A DNA stretch of 52,712 nt from an uncultured Treponema sp. (GCA_937877515.1 CALFIX010000022.1:1-52712); one strand, 5' to 3'; shown: positions 1 through 8,510, counted from the stretch's first letter. Translations and numbers: made by a program. The notes: generated from the letters alone by a model not told the origin.

Positions 1-106
1 GGTCGCCCTTGATGTCGATTTTTTCAAATTCAATTTTGTGTGCGTTCAGCCAGTCTAAAGCCTTTTTGCAGGTTGAACAGCGGTCGTAGCAGTATACTTT
101 AATCAT
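1..106 (-). CDS. ArsC/Spx-family thioredoxin-like protein (5' part only)
   Basis: The minus strand reads from an ATG at 106-104 off the window edge and gives 35 residues beginning MIKVYCYDRCSTCKKALDWL. The N-terminal beta strand followed by YxxxxCxTCKKAxxWL is the signature of the ArsC/Spx/YffB family, whose members are small thioredoxin-fold proteins acting as arsenate reductases or as RNA-polymerase-binding regulators. Three cysteines are visible at residues 6, 10 and 13. An AAGGA ribosome site lies about 8 bases upstream of the ATG. The start overlaps the 3' end of the acetyltransferase gene by 8 bases, so the two are probably co-transcribed. The fragment is too short to separate arsenate reductase from Spx-like regulator. 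Confidence 0.75.
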   Translation of the reverse strand, partial: MIKVYCYDRCSTCKKALDWLNAHKIEFEKIDIKGD

Positions 107-755
107 CTTTAATTTCCTTTTTAAGAATATAAGTCATATATTGTTTTCTGTCATCGCCTGTTTTTTCCCCGGAACCGCCAGTCTCCCGGGAAAAGGGCTC
201 GTATTCTTCTTCATTTACAAGTTCCCAGCCGTTGTCAAAATACCACTGAACATTGCATTCGCAGTCTGTCCAAAGTAACATGTTTTTGTAGCCGCGGGCT
301 TTAAACTCCTTTACCGCTTCGCTTAAAATCCGGCTTCCCCATCCCCGCTCTAAGCTTACAAAAAGGCAGAGCTTTACGTCGTCATCCTTCATCAGGGAAA
401 AAGTTTTTTCTTCCATATAGTTAAGGTAGTGGCGACCGGTTTGGAAGATATTTCGTTCGCGAGAGGATGCACCTTCCAGGAACTTGAAAAACCAGGAACC
501 GTCAGATTTGTCGGATTTTGCAGCAGCGAAGGCAATTGCTTTGAGTTCCGAAATGCTGGTCTTTCCAGCCGTCTTTTCCGTCATCATAAACTGCATGTCG
601 TTTATATGCATGTTGGTGCGGATAATCATTTCAACATAACGGCGGTTGAAGTCCTCGCTTCCGCCTGGAACATTCCATAAAGGTAAAAGACGATTTACAA
701 GAGAGGGAAGGTATTTTTCATCAAAGTGCTTAAGTATTTCGCAGTCCGTTTTCAC
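99..755 (-). CDS. GNAT-family N-acetyltransferase
   Basis: This 218-residue protein has a C-terminal half that fits the GNAT acetyl-CoA-dependent acetyltransferase fold: a beta strand (KLCLFVSL), an ERGWGSRIL loop and helix corresponding to the R/Q-x-x-G-x-G/A acetyl-CoA pyrophosphate loop (residues about 135-150), then YKNMLLWTDCECNVQWYFDNGWELV, the usual motif-B end with a tyrosine before the terminal strand. The N-terminal 80 residues are not recognised. The substrate cannot be inferred. The gene follows the epimerase with a short gap (755 to 763) and overlaps the ArsC/Spx-like gene, so the three read as one minus-strand operon. Confidence 0.75.
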   Translation of the reverse strand: MKTDCEILKHFDEKYLPSLVNRLLPLWNVPGGSEDFNRRYVEMIIRTNMHINDMQFMMTEKTAGKTSISELKAIAFAAAKSDKSDGSWFFKFLEGASSRERNIFQTGRHYLNYMEEKTFSLMKDDDVKLCLFVSLERGWGSRILSEAVKEFKARGYKNMLLWTDCECNVQWYFDNGWELVNEEEYEPFSRETGGSGEKTGDDRKQYMTYILKKEIKDD

Positions 756-762
756 TATTATT

Positions 763-1737
763 TCACCTCACGCATTTTCGAATCACTTTTTTTTCAGCCT
801 CTAAAAGTTCATTATCGATAAAATCGAAATACGGCTTTTTGTTCACTTCTTTTTGGTGTGCTTTATTCTTATACCAGTCGAAGGCAATTCTGATTTCTTC
901 TTCCAGTGGCATTGTTGAAGGCAAAAGTTTTTTCTGCCTTGAAACATCGAGTTTGTATTCATAGTCGTAAAACGGGAAAAACTTTCTAAAATCAGATTCG
1001 GAATGAACTTCAATAAACTCAGGAACTTTTCCACATGCGGCATAGCAGAGGCTTACCCAGTCGCGGATTGAAATGCAGTCTTCGTTTCCCACGTTAAAAA
1101 TGCGTTCGGTATCAGAGTTTGTGCGTTCGTCGTTTTTATCATTCAAAATGGATTCAAAAAATCGACACAAATCTTCAACCATAAAAAAATGAAGTTTAAG
1201 ACTTCCGTCCTTTGGAAGATAAAATGACCGGCCTTTCATGGCGCAGTCAAAGACAAAGGCTTCGCGGTACACATTGTTCATGGGACCGTACAAATATGGC
1301 GGGCGGACGATATAGGCATCAGGCACTAAATTTAGAAGTGCCTTCTCTGCCGCAATTTTATCTGTTCCGTAAGTGCGCCAGAATTTATTTTCGCCAATCC
1401 GGGCTGTTTCAACAAAAGGCTGCTTTTCAGTTTCAGGGTAAACCGCGCTGGAGCTTACCATAATGTATTTCCTAAAATTGCCCAACGCCGGAACAAAATC
1501 GTTTATATCAGAGTCCTTATAAGAAGTAATATCGAGAACCGCGTCGAAACTGTAGGGAGAAAGCAGTTTTTGGAGTTTCTGACTATCGTGGCGGTCGCAT
1601 TTTAAAAGATGAACACCGGGAACCTGCTCCTTGTTTCCGCGGTTTAGAACAAAAACCTCATATCCGCGCTGTACAAAATAAGACGCAGTATACTTACTAA
1701 CAAAAGTTGTTCCGCCAGTGATAAGAATTTTTTGCAT
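763..1737 (-). CDS. NAD-dependent epimerase/dehydratase (extended SDR)
   Basis: This 324-residue protein is of normal length for an extended short-chain dehydrogenase. The Rossmann glycine motif is TGGTTFV at residues 7-13. The catalytic pair is Y123-x-x-x-K127 in YGTDKIAAE, and the upstream serine lies in VSSSAVYP (residues 94-101). RPPYLYGPMN after the catalytic region is typical of the nucleoside-diphosphate-sugar epimerase branch. The likely role is oxidation or epimerisation of a nucleotide sugar or similar metabolite in the cytoplasm, but the substrate is not determinable. The third glycine of the usual TGGxGFxG is replaced by T-F-V-S, as in the isoflavone-reductase and chloroplast RNA-binding-like SDR group. 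Confidence 0.85.
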   Translation of the reverse strand: MQKILITGGTTFVSKYTASYFVQRGYEVFVLNRGNKEQVPGVHLLKCDRHDSQKLQKLLSPYSFDAVLDITSYKDSDINDFVPALGNFRKYIMVSSSAVYPETEKQPFVETARIGENKFWRTYGTDKIAAEKALLNLVPDAYIVRPPYLYGPMNNVYREAFVFDCAMKGRSFYLPKDGSLKLHFFMVEDLCRFFESILNDKNDERTNSDTERIFNVGNEDCISIRDWVSLCYAACGKVPEFIEVHSESDFRKFFPFYDYEYKLDVSRQKKLLPSTMPLEEEIRIAFDWYKNKAHQKEVNKKPYFDFIDNELLEAEKKVIRKCVR

Positions 1738-1770
1738 AATTTTTTAACCCCTGTGTGCTATTTTACCATA

Positions 1771-1833
1771 AATCCGGTCGTTGATATAACCAATCCAGAC
1801 ATTGATACAACCAATCCGGTCATTGAGGCTCTC
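1771..1833. repeat. 21-bp tandem repeat, about 2.6 copies
   Basis: Three successive units begin AATCC at 1771, 1792 and 1813. The first two units (1771-1791 and 1792-1812) differ at only a few bases and share the core TTGATAyAACC. The third keeps about the first 11 bases and then diverges. The array lies in the gap between the epimerase start and the HAD gene 3' end. Its period is a multiple of three, so it leaves an open plus-strand frame with a 7-residue repeat, but there is no ribosome site and I do not call a gene. Confidence 0.7.
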
Positions 1834-1848
1834 GAAATGACCAATAAC

Positions 1849-2504
1849 TCAAAAAATCTTCAACAGTCCGGACAAGTCGTCCACTTCAAAAACGGCCTTC
1901 TCCGCCTTTCGACTTTCCGGGTCGCTTGAAAACTCCAGTATTTTCCATAGCCCTGTTTTACCCAGACAGTTTTCATTCCGATCTCATTTGCAGGAATTAT
2001 ATCGTTGTCGATGCGATCGCCAATCATGACTGAATCTGAAGCCTGAACTCCTGCACGGGAAAGTGCAATTTCAAAGATTTTACTGTCCGGTTTTGCACAG
2101 CCTTCTTCTGCCGAGGCAACAATCAGGTCGATGTATTCTAAAATACCAAAAGATTCTAGCCGTTCTTTTGAACCCGGATTCTGATTTGCGATAATTCCGA
2201 TTTTATATTTTCCGCCGGTTTTCCAGCTTAATTTTTGAATGACTGATTTAGCGTCTGGATACAGAACCTCATCTGCTCTCTTCCATTCTGGAATCGGGAG
2301 ACCAAGGCGTTTCATAAGTTCCTTGTCGCCTTTTTTATTCTGCTTAAATAATTCAAGGGCGGAAGCGCAGACTTCCTTGTAGGATAGCCCGGATTTTTCT
2401 GCGATATATTTAAGGCGGCCTTCGTATACTTTTGTTTCATCAACCAAAGTTGAACCGATATCGAAAAATAGCCATGAGGGGAAATTAAGTTCTTGAGTAT
2501 TCAT
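1849..2504 (-). pseudogene. HAD-superfamily hydrolase with 3' frameshift
   Basis: The intact frame from 2504 to 1860 encodes 214 residues with HAD motifs: FFDIGSTLVDE at 13-23 (motif I, nucleophile D15), a motif II IIANQ, KPDSKIF (motif III lysine) and MIGDRIDNDI (motif IV). From about residue 193 the sequence becomes basic and unlike the family. In another minus frame from the same place the reading is SDPESRKAEKAVFEVDDL, continuing to SGLLKIF and a stop at 1849-1851, which is the normal C-terminus. A single base lost near the A-run at 1929-1932 explains this. Motif I is D-x-G rather than D-x-D, so the usual acid/base aspartate is missing. The damage affects only the last 30 or so residues, so some activity is possible. 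Confidence 0.7.
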
Positions 2505-2659
2505 AAATGTTTTCCTAAAGGTAAGCTTTCTATCTCCTCTGTGTCAAGATAGATGTCGCCTGATGGAGGGTTATCTATATGAAGTATATAACAACATTTA
2601 AGAAAGCAGATAGCACAGGTAAAAGACGGTACAATCAACTTTGAACAGGATGAAGAAAA

Positions 2660-2896
2660 TCCCCTGTAACAGGAATCTGGTATTATGCCTATGTGATTGA
2701 AGACCTGTATGACCGTTCAATTGTTGCCTGGATGATTTTTGAGAATGAAAGCGATAAACATTCCCGGAAGCTTTTTGATTATGCCTGCCGCAAAGAAAAT
2801 GCGCATCCTGATTTTGTTCATTCTGACAATACGCCAATGCAAAAACGACAGGGTAAACATTTCATGCTTTTTGCAAATCGCAATGAAGTAATCTGA
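2660..2896 (+). pseudogene. IS3-family transposase (DDE domain) remnant
   Basis: A short plus-strand stretch reads PVTGIWYYAYVIEDLYDRSIVAWMI and then a helix ending PDFVHSDNTPMQ. This matches the middle of the IS3-type rve integrase core, where the strand YxYVIxDLYSRxIVxW precedes the helix leading to the second catalytic aspartate in HSDN. The first catalytic aspartate (the WDIT segment), the final glutamate and orfA are absent, and a TGA ends the frame at 2896. No terminal inverted repeats or target duplication could be matched around it. It is a dead fragment. The stretch 2505-2938 otherwise holds only the presumed HAD promoter region and no other recognisable gene. Confidence 0.7.
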
Positions 2897-2938
2897 AAAG
2901 CCCGTGAAAAAAAATCCTTTGCGCTAAAGTAGGATTAT

Positions 2939-3305
2939 ATGTTGAATTGTTTAGTAGTAGCTTAGGTGGTGGAATCGAAGCCTGCTTCAGATATCTTATA
3001 GGTCTGATTCCCCTTAAAGAATCATTTACCTTTCCGGTAGAGACTCTGGTGATAAATCTTCTGTGCTGTTTTGTTATAGGACTGATTGCAGCTCTTGCTG
3101 TAAAGAATTGTTCGCTGTCGCCAAAGACAGTACTCTTTATAAAAACCGGCTTGTGCGGAGTGTTCACAACTTTCTCAACTTTTGCTTTAGAAACAGAAAA
3201 CCTCATAAAGACTGGACATATCGGCCTTGCTGTTCTTTATATTGCACTGAGTGTGGTTGTAGGAGTTGGGCTGCATTTGCAGGGCAAGTAATTGTAGGGA
3301 AGTAG
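2939..3305 (+). pseudogene. crcB: CrcB-type fluoride channel, two frameshifts
   Basis: CrcB/Fluc is a small four-helix membrane channel that exports fluoride as a dual-topology dimer. The gene starts at ATG 2939 with an AGGA site 8 bases upstream and reads MLNCLVVA, then hits TAG at 2963. One base inserted near 2961 restores LGGGIEACFRYLIGLIPL, the canonical start. The middle, with NLLCCFVIGLIAA and TGLCGVFTTFSTF (the family TTFSTF motif), is normal. Near 3268-3271 a second one-base loss in a G-run separates VVVGVG from AAFAGQVIVGK and a stop at 3303-3305. The restored protein would be about 120 residues, normal for CrcB. I saw no fluoride riboswitch upstream. Confidence 0.8.
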
Positions 3306-3325
3306 GATGAACAAATTAAAAGCCG

Positions 3326-3372
3326 GTTATGGGGGTAATATTTATTAAAATGTAAAAATATACCCCCATAAC
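3326..3372. repeat. 12-bp perfect inverted repeat
   Basis: GTTATGGGGGTA at 3326-3337 is repeated in inverse at 3361-3372, separated by 23 AT-rich bases that can partly extend the pairing. No T-run follows either arm, so it is not a standard terminator. It lies between broken crcB and the point where the truncated ATPase sequence begins. Confidence 0.75.
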
Positions 3373-3383
3373 TTGCGAATAAC

Positions 3384-4370
3384 GTGTGTTTTGCATATAA
3401 TTATGTTGAAAATGAGGTGAAAGAGAATATCATCTATCTTAATTTGTATAAACGCGGATACAGAAGTGTAAAAACCCCGGAACAACTTGAAAAACTTATT
3501 GATGAAAACTCTAAAGTGCCAGGCTTAAAATATCTTTTTATTGATGAAGTTCAGAATGTTAAAGATTTTGAGGAAGTTCTAAACGAATACCGCGATGACG
3601 GTGACTTTTCAATTTTTATAACAGGATCAAATTCATATCTCTTAAGTGGTGAATTGATTACAAAACTTACAGGTCGCTATATTGAGTTTGAAATGTTTCC
3701 TTTGAATTTCAATGAGTATCTCGAAATGAAAAAATTCTTTAAAAAGAATGTCAGCGCGAATCTGCTGGAAGAATTTGATAACTACCTTATTGAAGGAGGT
3801 TTTCCTAAGGCTGTTCAATTTGATTCGATTCAAGACAAGAGAACTTACATTTCCAGCGTAATTACTGAAATCTTCGAAAAAGATATTAAACGCCGTGTAA
3901 AGGTAAAAAATACATCTGTCTTTAATAAAGTTCAGCAGTACCTTATTAATAATTTTGGTTCAACAACGAGTCTCACAAATATTCTTTCAGATTTAGAAAA
4001 GTCAGGCATGAGAATTAAACGTGAGACTTTAAACCGTTATATAAAGATTCTCTGTGATTCAAAAGTTTTATATGAATGTGAACGTTTTGATTTAAAGTCC
4101 AGAAAATCAATTTCTGGAGAAAAGAAGTATTATCTCTGTTAGTGTAGGACGAATAGGAAAGTTTGAATGCGATTTTATTCTTCGCAAAAATAACATTGAT
4201 TATAGTTATATACAGGTATGCATGACTATGATGGCAAGTACTGAAACTGAGGAACGAGAATACAAACCTCTTGAAACAATAAAAGATAATTTTCCAAAAT
4301 ACATTCTGACTCGAAGCGATCCAATTCAGCATCGAAATGGCATTATTCATAAAAATATGCTGATAACAGA
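3384..4370 (+). pseudogene. DUF4143/AAA_14-type ATPase, 5' truncated and internally deleted
   Basis: The frame 3384-4142 resembles the large family of prokaryotic ATPases with an AAA_14 domain and C-terminal DUF4143 domain. Visible are a Walker B strand (YLFIDEVQNV), the sensor strand FIFITGSNSYLLSGEL and the linker RYIEFEMFPLNFNEY, followed by the winged-helix segment. The N-terminal Walker A region is absent: sequence similarity begins at about ENIIYLNL. After KKYYL the frame stops at 4142. Family-like sequence resumes in another frame at about 4145 (SVGRIGKFECDF, then YSYIQVCMTM and EYKPLETIKDNFPKYILT). About 40 residues appear to be missing at that junction, as judged from memory of the family. 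The C-terminal resemblance ends near 4365. The gene cannot make a working ATPase. Confidence 0.65.
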
Positions 4371-4752
4371 AGCAAACCTCGCAAAGAAGGTCCGGGAGAA
4401 CGCTAAGATTTCCGGCAAGAATAAGGCCGGAATCTGTCTTAAAGATCTGGAAGTTTGCATCGAATATCTTGGTGAAAACAAACAGCTGCCTTACGCACTT
4501 CATCTTAACAGCGCGAATGATATTTTGATTAAGAAGGTAGGGAGCGACGGAGAAGCCAGCGAATCACCGAGCAGCCGTGTTGCGAGCTGGAAACTGCTGG
4601 ATGGGGATGCTAAAAAGCGCCGCCAGTCCAGTGAGAGGTCAATCTCTGTTTTGACTAACGGCGATTTACGTAAGAAGGCTTCTGGCGGGAAGGTGGCGAA
4701 GAAGCGGAATGACAGGAAGAAACTAGATTATCGTACTTTTGAAGAGGAATAA
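4371..4752 (+). other. Open frame of unknown origin joined to the ATPase remnant
   Basis: The plus frame open since about 4145 continues past the end of ATPase resemblance to TAA at 4752. About 125 residues from near LITEANLAKK are not recognised. The first 55 or so look like ordinary folded protein (SGKNKAGICLKDLEVCIEYLG). From about 4538 the sequence becomes hydrophilic and Lys/Arg/Ser-rich (GSDGEASESPSS and later KKRNDRKKLDYRTFEEE) with higher G+C than its neighbours. It may be the 3' end of one or two other genes joined by deletion. I see no ribosome site giving it an independent start, although an ATG occurs at the beginning of the unrecognised part. Confidence 0.35.
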
Positions 4753-4773
4753 AAAAAACTCATTTTTTTTGTT

Positions 4774-6750
4774 TTAAATATTGTCCTGCCCAAAGTTTAA
4801 AAGCTCTTCCAGCTCTTTTTTATTATAAGCGTCTTTCCTTATAAAAACAGGAGGTTTACCTATAGGAGACGCGACTGTATATTTTCCGCCTGAATATTCT
4901 TTTTTAGTCCATAAATGAATCCAGGTGTCATCTGGTAGATATACAGTTTTTTCATTAGCGTTTTCTTCTAGCACGGGAGAAACTAAAAGCTCTCTTCCTA
5001 GAAGATATTCATAATTTTCTTTGTAAGCTTCTTCTTCATCATAGTAATAAAAGAGTGGTCGAATTACAGGAGTTCCATTTTTACAGGCTTCATTTTGTGC
5101 TTCCAAAAGATAAGGTTTTATAGCCAAATGTAAGCGTGAGCAATAAGCTGTGTATTTAATAAGTTCTTCGCTGGAGTAGGCTTGAATATTTCTTGCCGGC
5201 TGATTTCCTTCGTGAGTGCGTAAAAGAGGACTGAAAATATTCATCTCAAGCCATCGCATTAAAAGTTCTTTGCTGCGTGTCATCTGCATTATGGTTGTGT
5301 ATCCGCCTGCATCAGAGTGTGTTAATGTGTATCCGCTCATAGAAAGCGAAAGTGTTGCTGGTATTACAGATGGAAGTCCGTCGTCACAGCTCCAGTCTAC
5401 ATGCTGATCCCCGTTCCACATCATGGTGGAATTCTTTATAGTGTTTGTGTAGCCAGCTCTCGTAAAGAAAAATACTTCGCCCTGTTTTCCACATTCTTCT
5501 ATTGCTTCTCTGTTTAGTTTTGCCCATATTCCCGGCCATTTATTGTGAACAATTTCTGCATTTTCTCCAGAAAATAAAACTGCATCAGGTGGAAGATATT
5601 CTCCAAAGTCTGCCATCCATCCACTCATTCCAATGCCAATCATGTTTTTCTTTATGAGATTTTTGTACCATTCATAAGCTTCGGGATTTGTAAAGTCCAC
5701 CATGCTTGCGGGAAATGTTGTAATCTTTACAAGATAGTCCTCTCCGTTTTTATTTTTAACGCAGTAACCTTTTTGATGAGCTTCCTTGTAAAGATTTTTT
5801 TCTAGTGCAATAAAGGGATTTATGTAACCTAAAAAGTGAATGCCATTATTCTTCCACTTTTGAATTTCATTTTCTAAGTTTGGATAAAGCTCTTTATCTT
5901 GTTGCCAGTTCCACATTACTTGGTAGCCAAAACCTGTTTTTCTACATCCACACCAGTCTTGACTCCATACCCCTGTGATTCTTAAATTATTTGCCTCTGC
6001 TTCCTGTAATGTTTTATTTATAAACGCTGGTCCTGTCTGTAAAGATAAAATTGCTCCGTCGTAAACCCACTCCGGAAGTGGTCTTTGATAGCCTATAAGC
6101 TCGGAGAGCTTTTTTGAAAGTTCTGTATAAGTTGCGGCTTGTAAAAATGTAAAAGTTGCATTTTCTCTAATCTGAATAATGATTTTGTCTTTTTTAGAAA
6201 AGTCAAATTCACTGTAAGACGAAGTGTTTAAGTGTAATGTCCATTTTTTATTCGTAACAAAGGTTGGTTCTACAAAATAGCTTTCATAATCAGAAAATTT
6301 AGAAACTTTATTTGGTCTAGGGCCTCTGAGCTTCCATAGAATAATTTTTTTTGTAATGCGTTTTGCATTCTGATGTTCTGCAACCCAAATGCGAACTTTT
6401 TCTCCTGCTAAATCAAATTTGCTAAATGTTTCGCCACATCCATAATAGTGTTTTTCAGAAAAAGGAAGAGTTATCCAAATGCGGTTTATAGATTTATCAT
6501 TTATGTTTGTGGTTAAAGTAATTGTACCGTTGTCATCTTTTATTGTTACTGAGCCCAGACTTGTATTTTTTTTTGTAAATAAATTTAATATTTTTATATT
6601 TTCTGTTGAAGCACTTACTTCTTTTACGATCAGTTTTTTTTTGTTATGAATTTTATCTTTATATTTAAAGCTTCCACGGCTCATTGGAAAGTTTTGTTTT
6701 CCGCTTGCTACAGTTACTTGCAGGTTTGAAAAATTTTTTAATGTTAGCAT
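4774..6750 (-). CDS. Glycoside hydrolase family 31, YihQ-like alpha-glucosidase
   Basis: This 658-residue protein lacks a signal peptide and is presumably cytoplasmic. It aligns from memory along its length with the YihQ branch of GH31. The nucleophile is the aspartate in SGWMADFGEYLPP, the acid/base aspartate lies in NGDQHVDWSCDDGLP, and THSDAGGYT and LLRTHEGNQPARN form the rest of the active-site rim. In E. coli YihQ, which hydrolyses sulfoquinovosides, an arginine three residues before a conserved tryptophan binds the sulfonate. Here the matching segment is YQVMWNWQ, with glutamine in place of that arginine, so another alpha-glycoside is more likely the substrate. It is the last gene of the transporter operon, 75 bases after the second permease, with a GAGG site before the ATG. 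Confidence 0.85.
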   Translation of the reverse strand: MLTLKNFSNLQVTVASGKQNFPMSRGSFKYKDKIHNKKKLIVKEVSASTENIKILNLFTKKNTSLGSVTIKDDNGTITLTTNINDKSINRIWITLPFSEKHYYGCGETFSKFDLAGEKVRIWVAEHQNAKRITKKIILWKLRGPRPNKVSKFSDYESYFVEPTFVTNKKWTLHLNTSSYSEFDFSKKDKIIIQIRENATFTFLQAATYTELSKKLSELIGYQRPLPEWVYDGAILSLQTGPAFINKTLQEAEANNLRITGVWSQDWCGCRKTGFGYQVMWNWQQDKELYPNLENEIQKWKNNGIHFLGYINPFIALEKNLYKEAHQKGYCVKNKNGEDYLVKITTFPASMVDFTNPEAYEWYKNLIKKNMIGIGMSGWMADFGEYLPPDAVLFSGENAEIVHNKWPGIWAKLNREAIEECGKQGEVFFFTRAGYTNTIKNSTMMWNGDQHVDWSCDDGLPSVIPATLSLSMSGYTLTHSDAGGYTTIMQMTRSKELLMRWLEMNIFSPLLRTHEGNQPARNIQAYSSEELIKYTAYCSRLHLAIKPYLLEAQNEACKNGTPVIRPLFYYYDEEEAYKENYEYLLGRELLVSPVLEENANEKTVYLPDDTWIHLWTKKEYSGGKYTVASPIGKPPVFIRKDAYNKKELEELLNFGQDNI

Positions 6751-6825
6751 GTATGCCTCGCTTAATTAATTAACAGTGTTTACTAATTATAGCATACATT
6801 GAAAAACCTGCAAGTGTTTAAAATT

Positions 6826-7668
6826 TTAAGCTTTTACTGCCCCAGCAACAACGCCTTTAATTATGTATTTTTGTGAGCATAAGTAAAAAGCAATTATAGG
6901 AATTATTGCTAAAACTAACATTGCCATGAATCCACCATAGTCTGTTGCACCGTAGGCACCTTGCATTGCAATTTGTATGGCAACAGGAATTGTTTTGCTT
7001 CTTGTTCCAAGTACAAGGTATGGTAAAAGATAGTCGTTCCAGATCCACATGGAATTAAGTATGGCAACTGTAATTACAGTGGGTTTCAGTATTGGAAAAA
7101 CTATCATGAAGAAAGTTTGTAATGGATTAGCTCCATCTATTTCTGCGGCTTCTTCTATTTCTTGAGGTACGCCTTTAACAAAACCTGTAAACATAAAGAC
7201 AGAAAGTCCTGCACCAAAGCCAAGGTAAACAAGTGTAATGCCAAAGATATTATCAAAGTTAATAGAGTTTACAATGTATGTCATTGTATACATTACCATC
7301 TGAAAGGGTACAATCATGCTAAAAGCAAAAAGATAATAAAGAGCTTTAGTAAATTTATTTTTTACTCTAACAATGAACCAGCTGGTCATTGCTGTACAAA
7401 TTATGATTAATAGTACACTAAATATTGTTATAAAAAGCGAGCGCAAAAAAGAGAGCATAAAACCAGAAGTGGAAAGCCCATTTATGTAGTTTTCAAACCC
7501 AGAAAAAGTTTCTTTGTCAGGAAAGGCAAATGGTGCATTAGAAATATAAAGTCTGGATTTAAAAGAGTTCATTAAAACTAAAAAAATTGGTATTAAAAAA
7601 ATTATTGCAAGTAAAAGGAGAACTATAAAAATAATTGCATCTCCGGCATTATCTTTTTTAAATTTCAT
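6826..7668 (-). CDS. Sugar ABC transporter permease, MalG type (CUT1)
   Basis: This 280-residue inner-membrane protein has six predicted membrane segments. The conserved EAA loop, EEAAEIDGANPLQTFFMIVFPILKP, contacts the ATPase subunit and is diagnostic of binding-protein-dependent sugar permeases. The order of the locus (binding protein, MalF-like, MalG-like) and the short N-terminus support the MalG role. Its ATG overlaps the stop of the preceding permease by 4 bases (7665-7668), so translation is coupled. No ATPase gene is nearby, so a shared MsmK/UgpC-type ATPase encoded elsewhere is inferred. Confidence 0.9.
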   Translation of the reverse strand: MKFKKDNAGDAIIFIVLLLLAIIFLIPIFLVLMNSFKSRLYISNAPFAFPDKETFSGFENYINGLSTSGFMLSFLRSLFITIFSVLLIIICTAMTSWFIVRVKNKFTKALYYLFAFSMIVPFQMVMYTMTYIVNSINFDNIFGITLVYLGFGAGLSVFMFTGFVKGVPQEIEEAAEIDGANPLQTFFMIVFPILKPTVITVAILNSMWIWNDYLLPYLVLGTRSKTIPVAIQIAMQGAYGATDYGGFMAMLVLAIIPIIAFYLCSQKYIIKGVVAGAVKA

Positions 7669-8510
7669 TGTTCTATCTCCTTTTGACCTGTAAGCTTTAA
7701 CTGTAAGAATGCAATAAGTGCAACGATTATAAAGAATACAACAGCCTTTGCCTGTCCTACACCTTGCCAGCCTATGCGGCCATAGAAAGTGTTGTAGATG
7801 TTTAGAGCAAGCATTTCTGTTGTGTTTTCCGGAGCTCCATGTGTAAGAGCCAGGTTCTGGTCAAACATTTTAAATGTGTTAGTCAGAGTTAAGAAAGTAC
7901 AGATCGTAATAGATGGCATTACCATTGGAATTTTTACTTTGAATAAAACTGTTAAAGGTGAGGCTCCGTCTATTTCTGCAGCTTCTATTAAATCATCTGA
8001 TATGTTTTGAAGTCCTGCTATGTAGATTACCATCATATAGCCGATAAGCTGCCAGTTGGTTAATACAACAAGTCCCCAAAATCCGTATTCTGTTTTATAA
8101 GATATATCTACTCCAAATGGAGAGAGAATTCCGTTTATTAAAAGATTCCATATATAACCTAAAACTATGCCGCCTATTAAATTGGGTAAAAAGAAAATAG
8201 AGCGGAATATGGTGGTTCCTTTTAGGCCTCTTGTTAATGCAAGGGCTAGAGAAAATGCAAAAATGTTTACTGTTATTATAGAAACAATTGTAAATAAAGA
8301 AGTGAATATAAGTGCGTGTATAAATTCCTTGTCAAAGGTAAAAGCTTTTATATAGTTTTGTAATCCTACCCATTTTGCATTTGTCACAGTCGTAAACTTT
8401 GTAAACGAAAGAGTAATGCCCATTAAAAATGGAATTATAAAAAAAAGTGCAAATGCTAAAAGTGTTGGTAAAATAAAAACAGGTGCATATTTATGAATTG
8501 ATTTTTTCAT
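7665..8510 (-). CDS. Sugar ABC transporter permease, MalF type (CUT1)
   Basis: This 281-residue protein begins with a membrane segment (FILPTLLAFALFFIIPFLMG) and carries the EAA loop as EAAEIDGASPLTVLFKVKIPMVMPS. It forms the transmembrane pore with the downstream MalG-type subunit. Length and topology are typical of CUT1 MalF-like permeases without the long periplasmic loop of enterobacterial MalF. It is separated from the upstream binding-protein gene by 136 bases that contain a terminator-like hairpin, which should lower permease expression relative to the binding protein. Confidence 0.9.
   Translation of the reverse strand: MKKSIHKYAPVFILPTLLAFALFFIIPFLMGITLSFTKFTTVTNAKWVGLQNYIKAFTFDKEFIHALIFTSLFTIVSIITVNIFAFSLALALTRGLKGTTIFRSIFFLPNLIGGIVLGYIWNLLINGILSPFGVDISYKTEYGFWGLVVLTNWQLIGYMMVIYIAGLQNISDDLIEAAEIDGASPLTVLFKVKIPMVMPSITICTFLTLTNTFKMFDQNLALTHGAPENTTEMLALNIYNTFYGRIGWQGVGQAKAVVFFIIVALIAFLQLKLTGQKEIEQ

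Noticed and set aside
1..20. The first bases (GGTCGCC) resemble the continuation of the Illumina adapter found at the other end.
   Set aside because: The minus-strand ArsC/Spx frame reads sensibly to base 1 (KIDIKGD), so the start is genomic and the match of a few bases is chance.
1732..1929. A plus-strand open frame with a 7-residue NPxxDxT repeat.
   Set aside because: It is the translation of a 21-bp tandem repeat followed by the antisense of the HAD gene, with no ribosome site.
2598..2837. Minus-strand open frame of 79 residues.
   Set aside because: It is antisense to the recognisable transposase fragment and has no family-like features.
2841..2938. A possible fluoride riboswitch upstream of crcB.
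   Set aside because: I could not find the conserved core of the crcB motif; the stretch is the tail of the transposase remnant.
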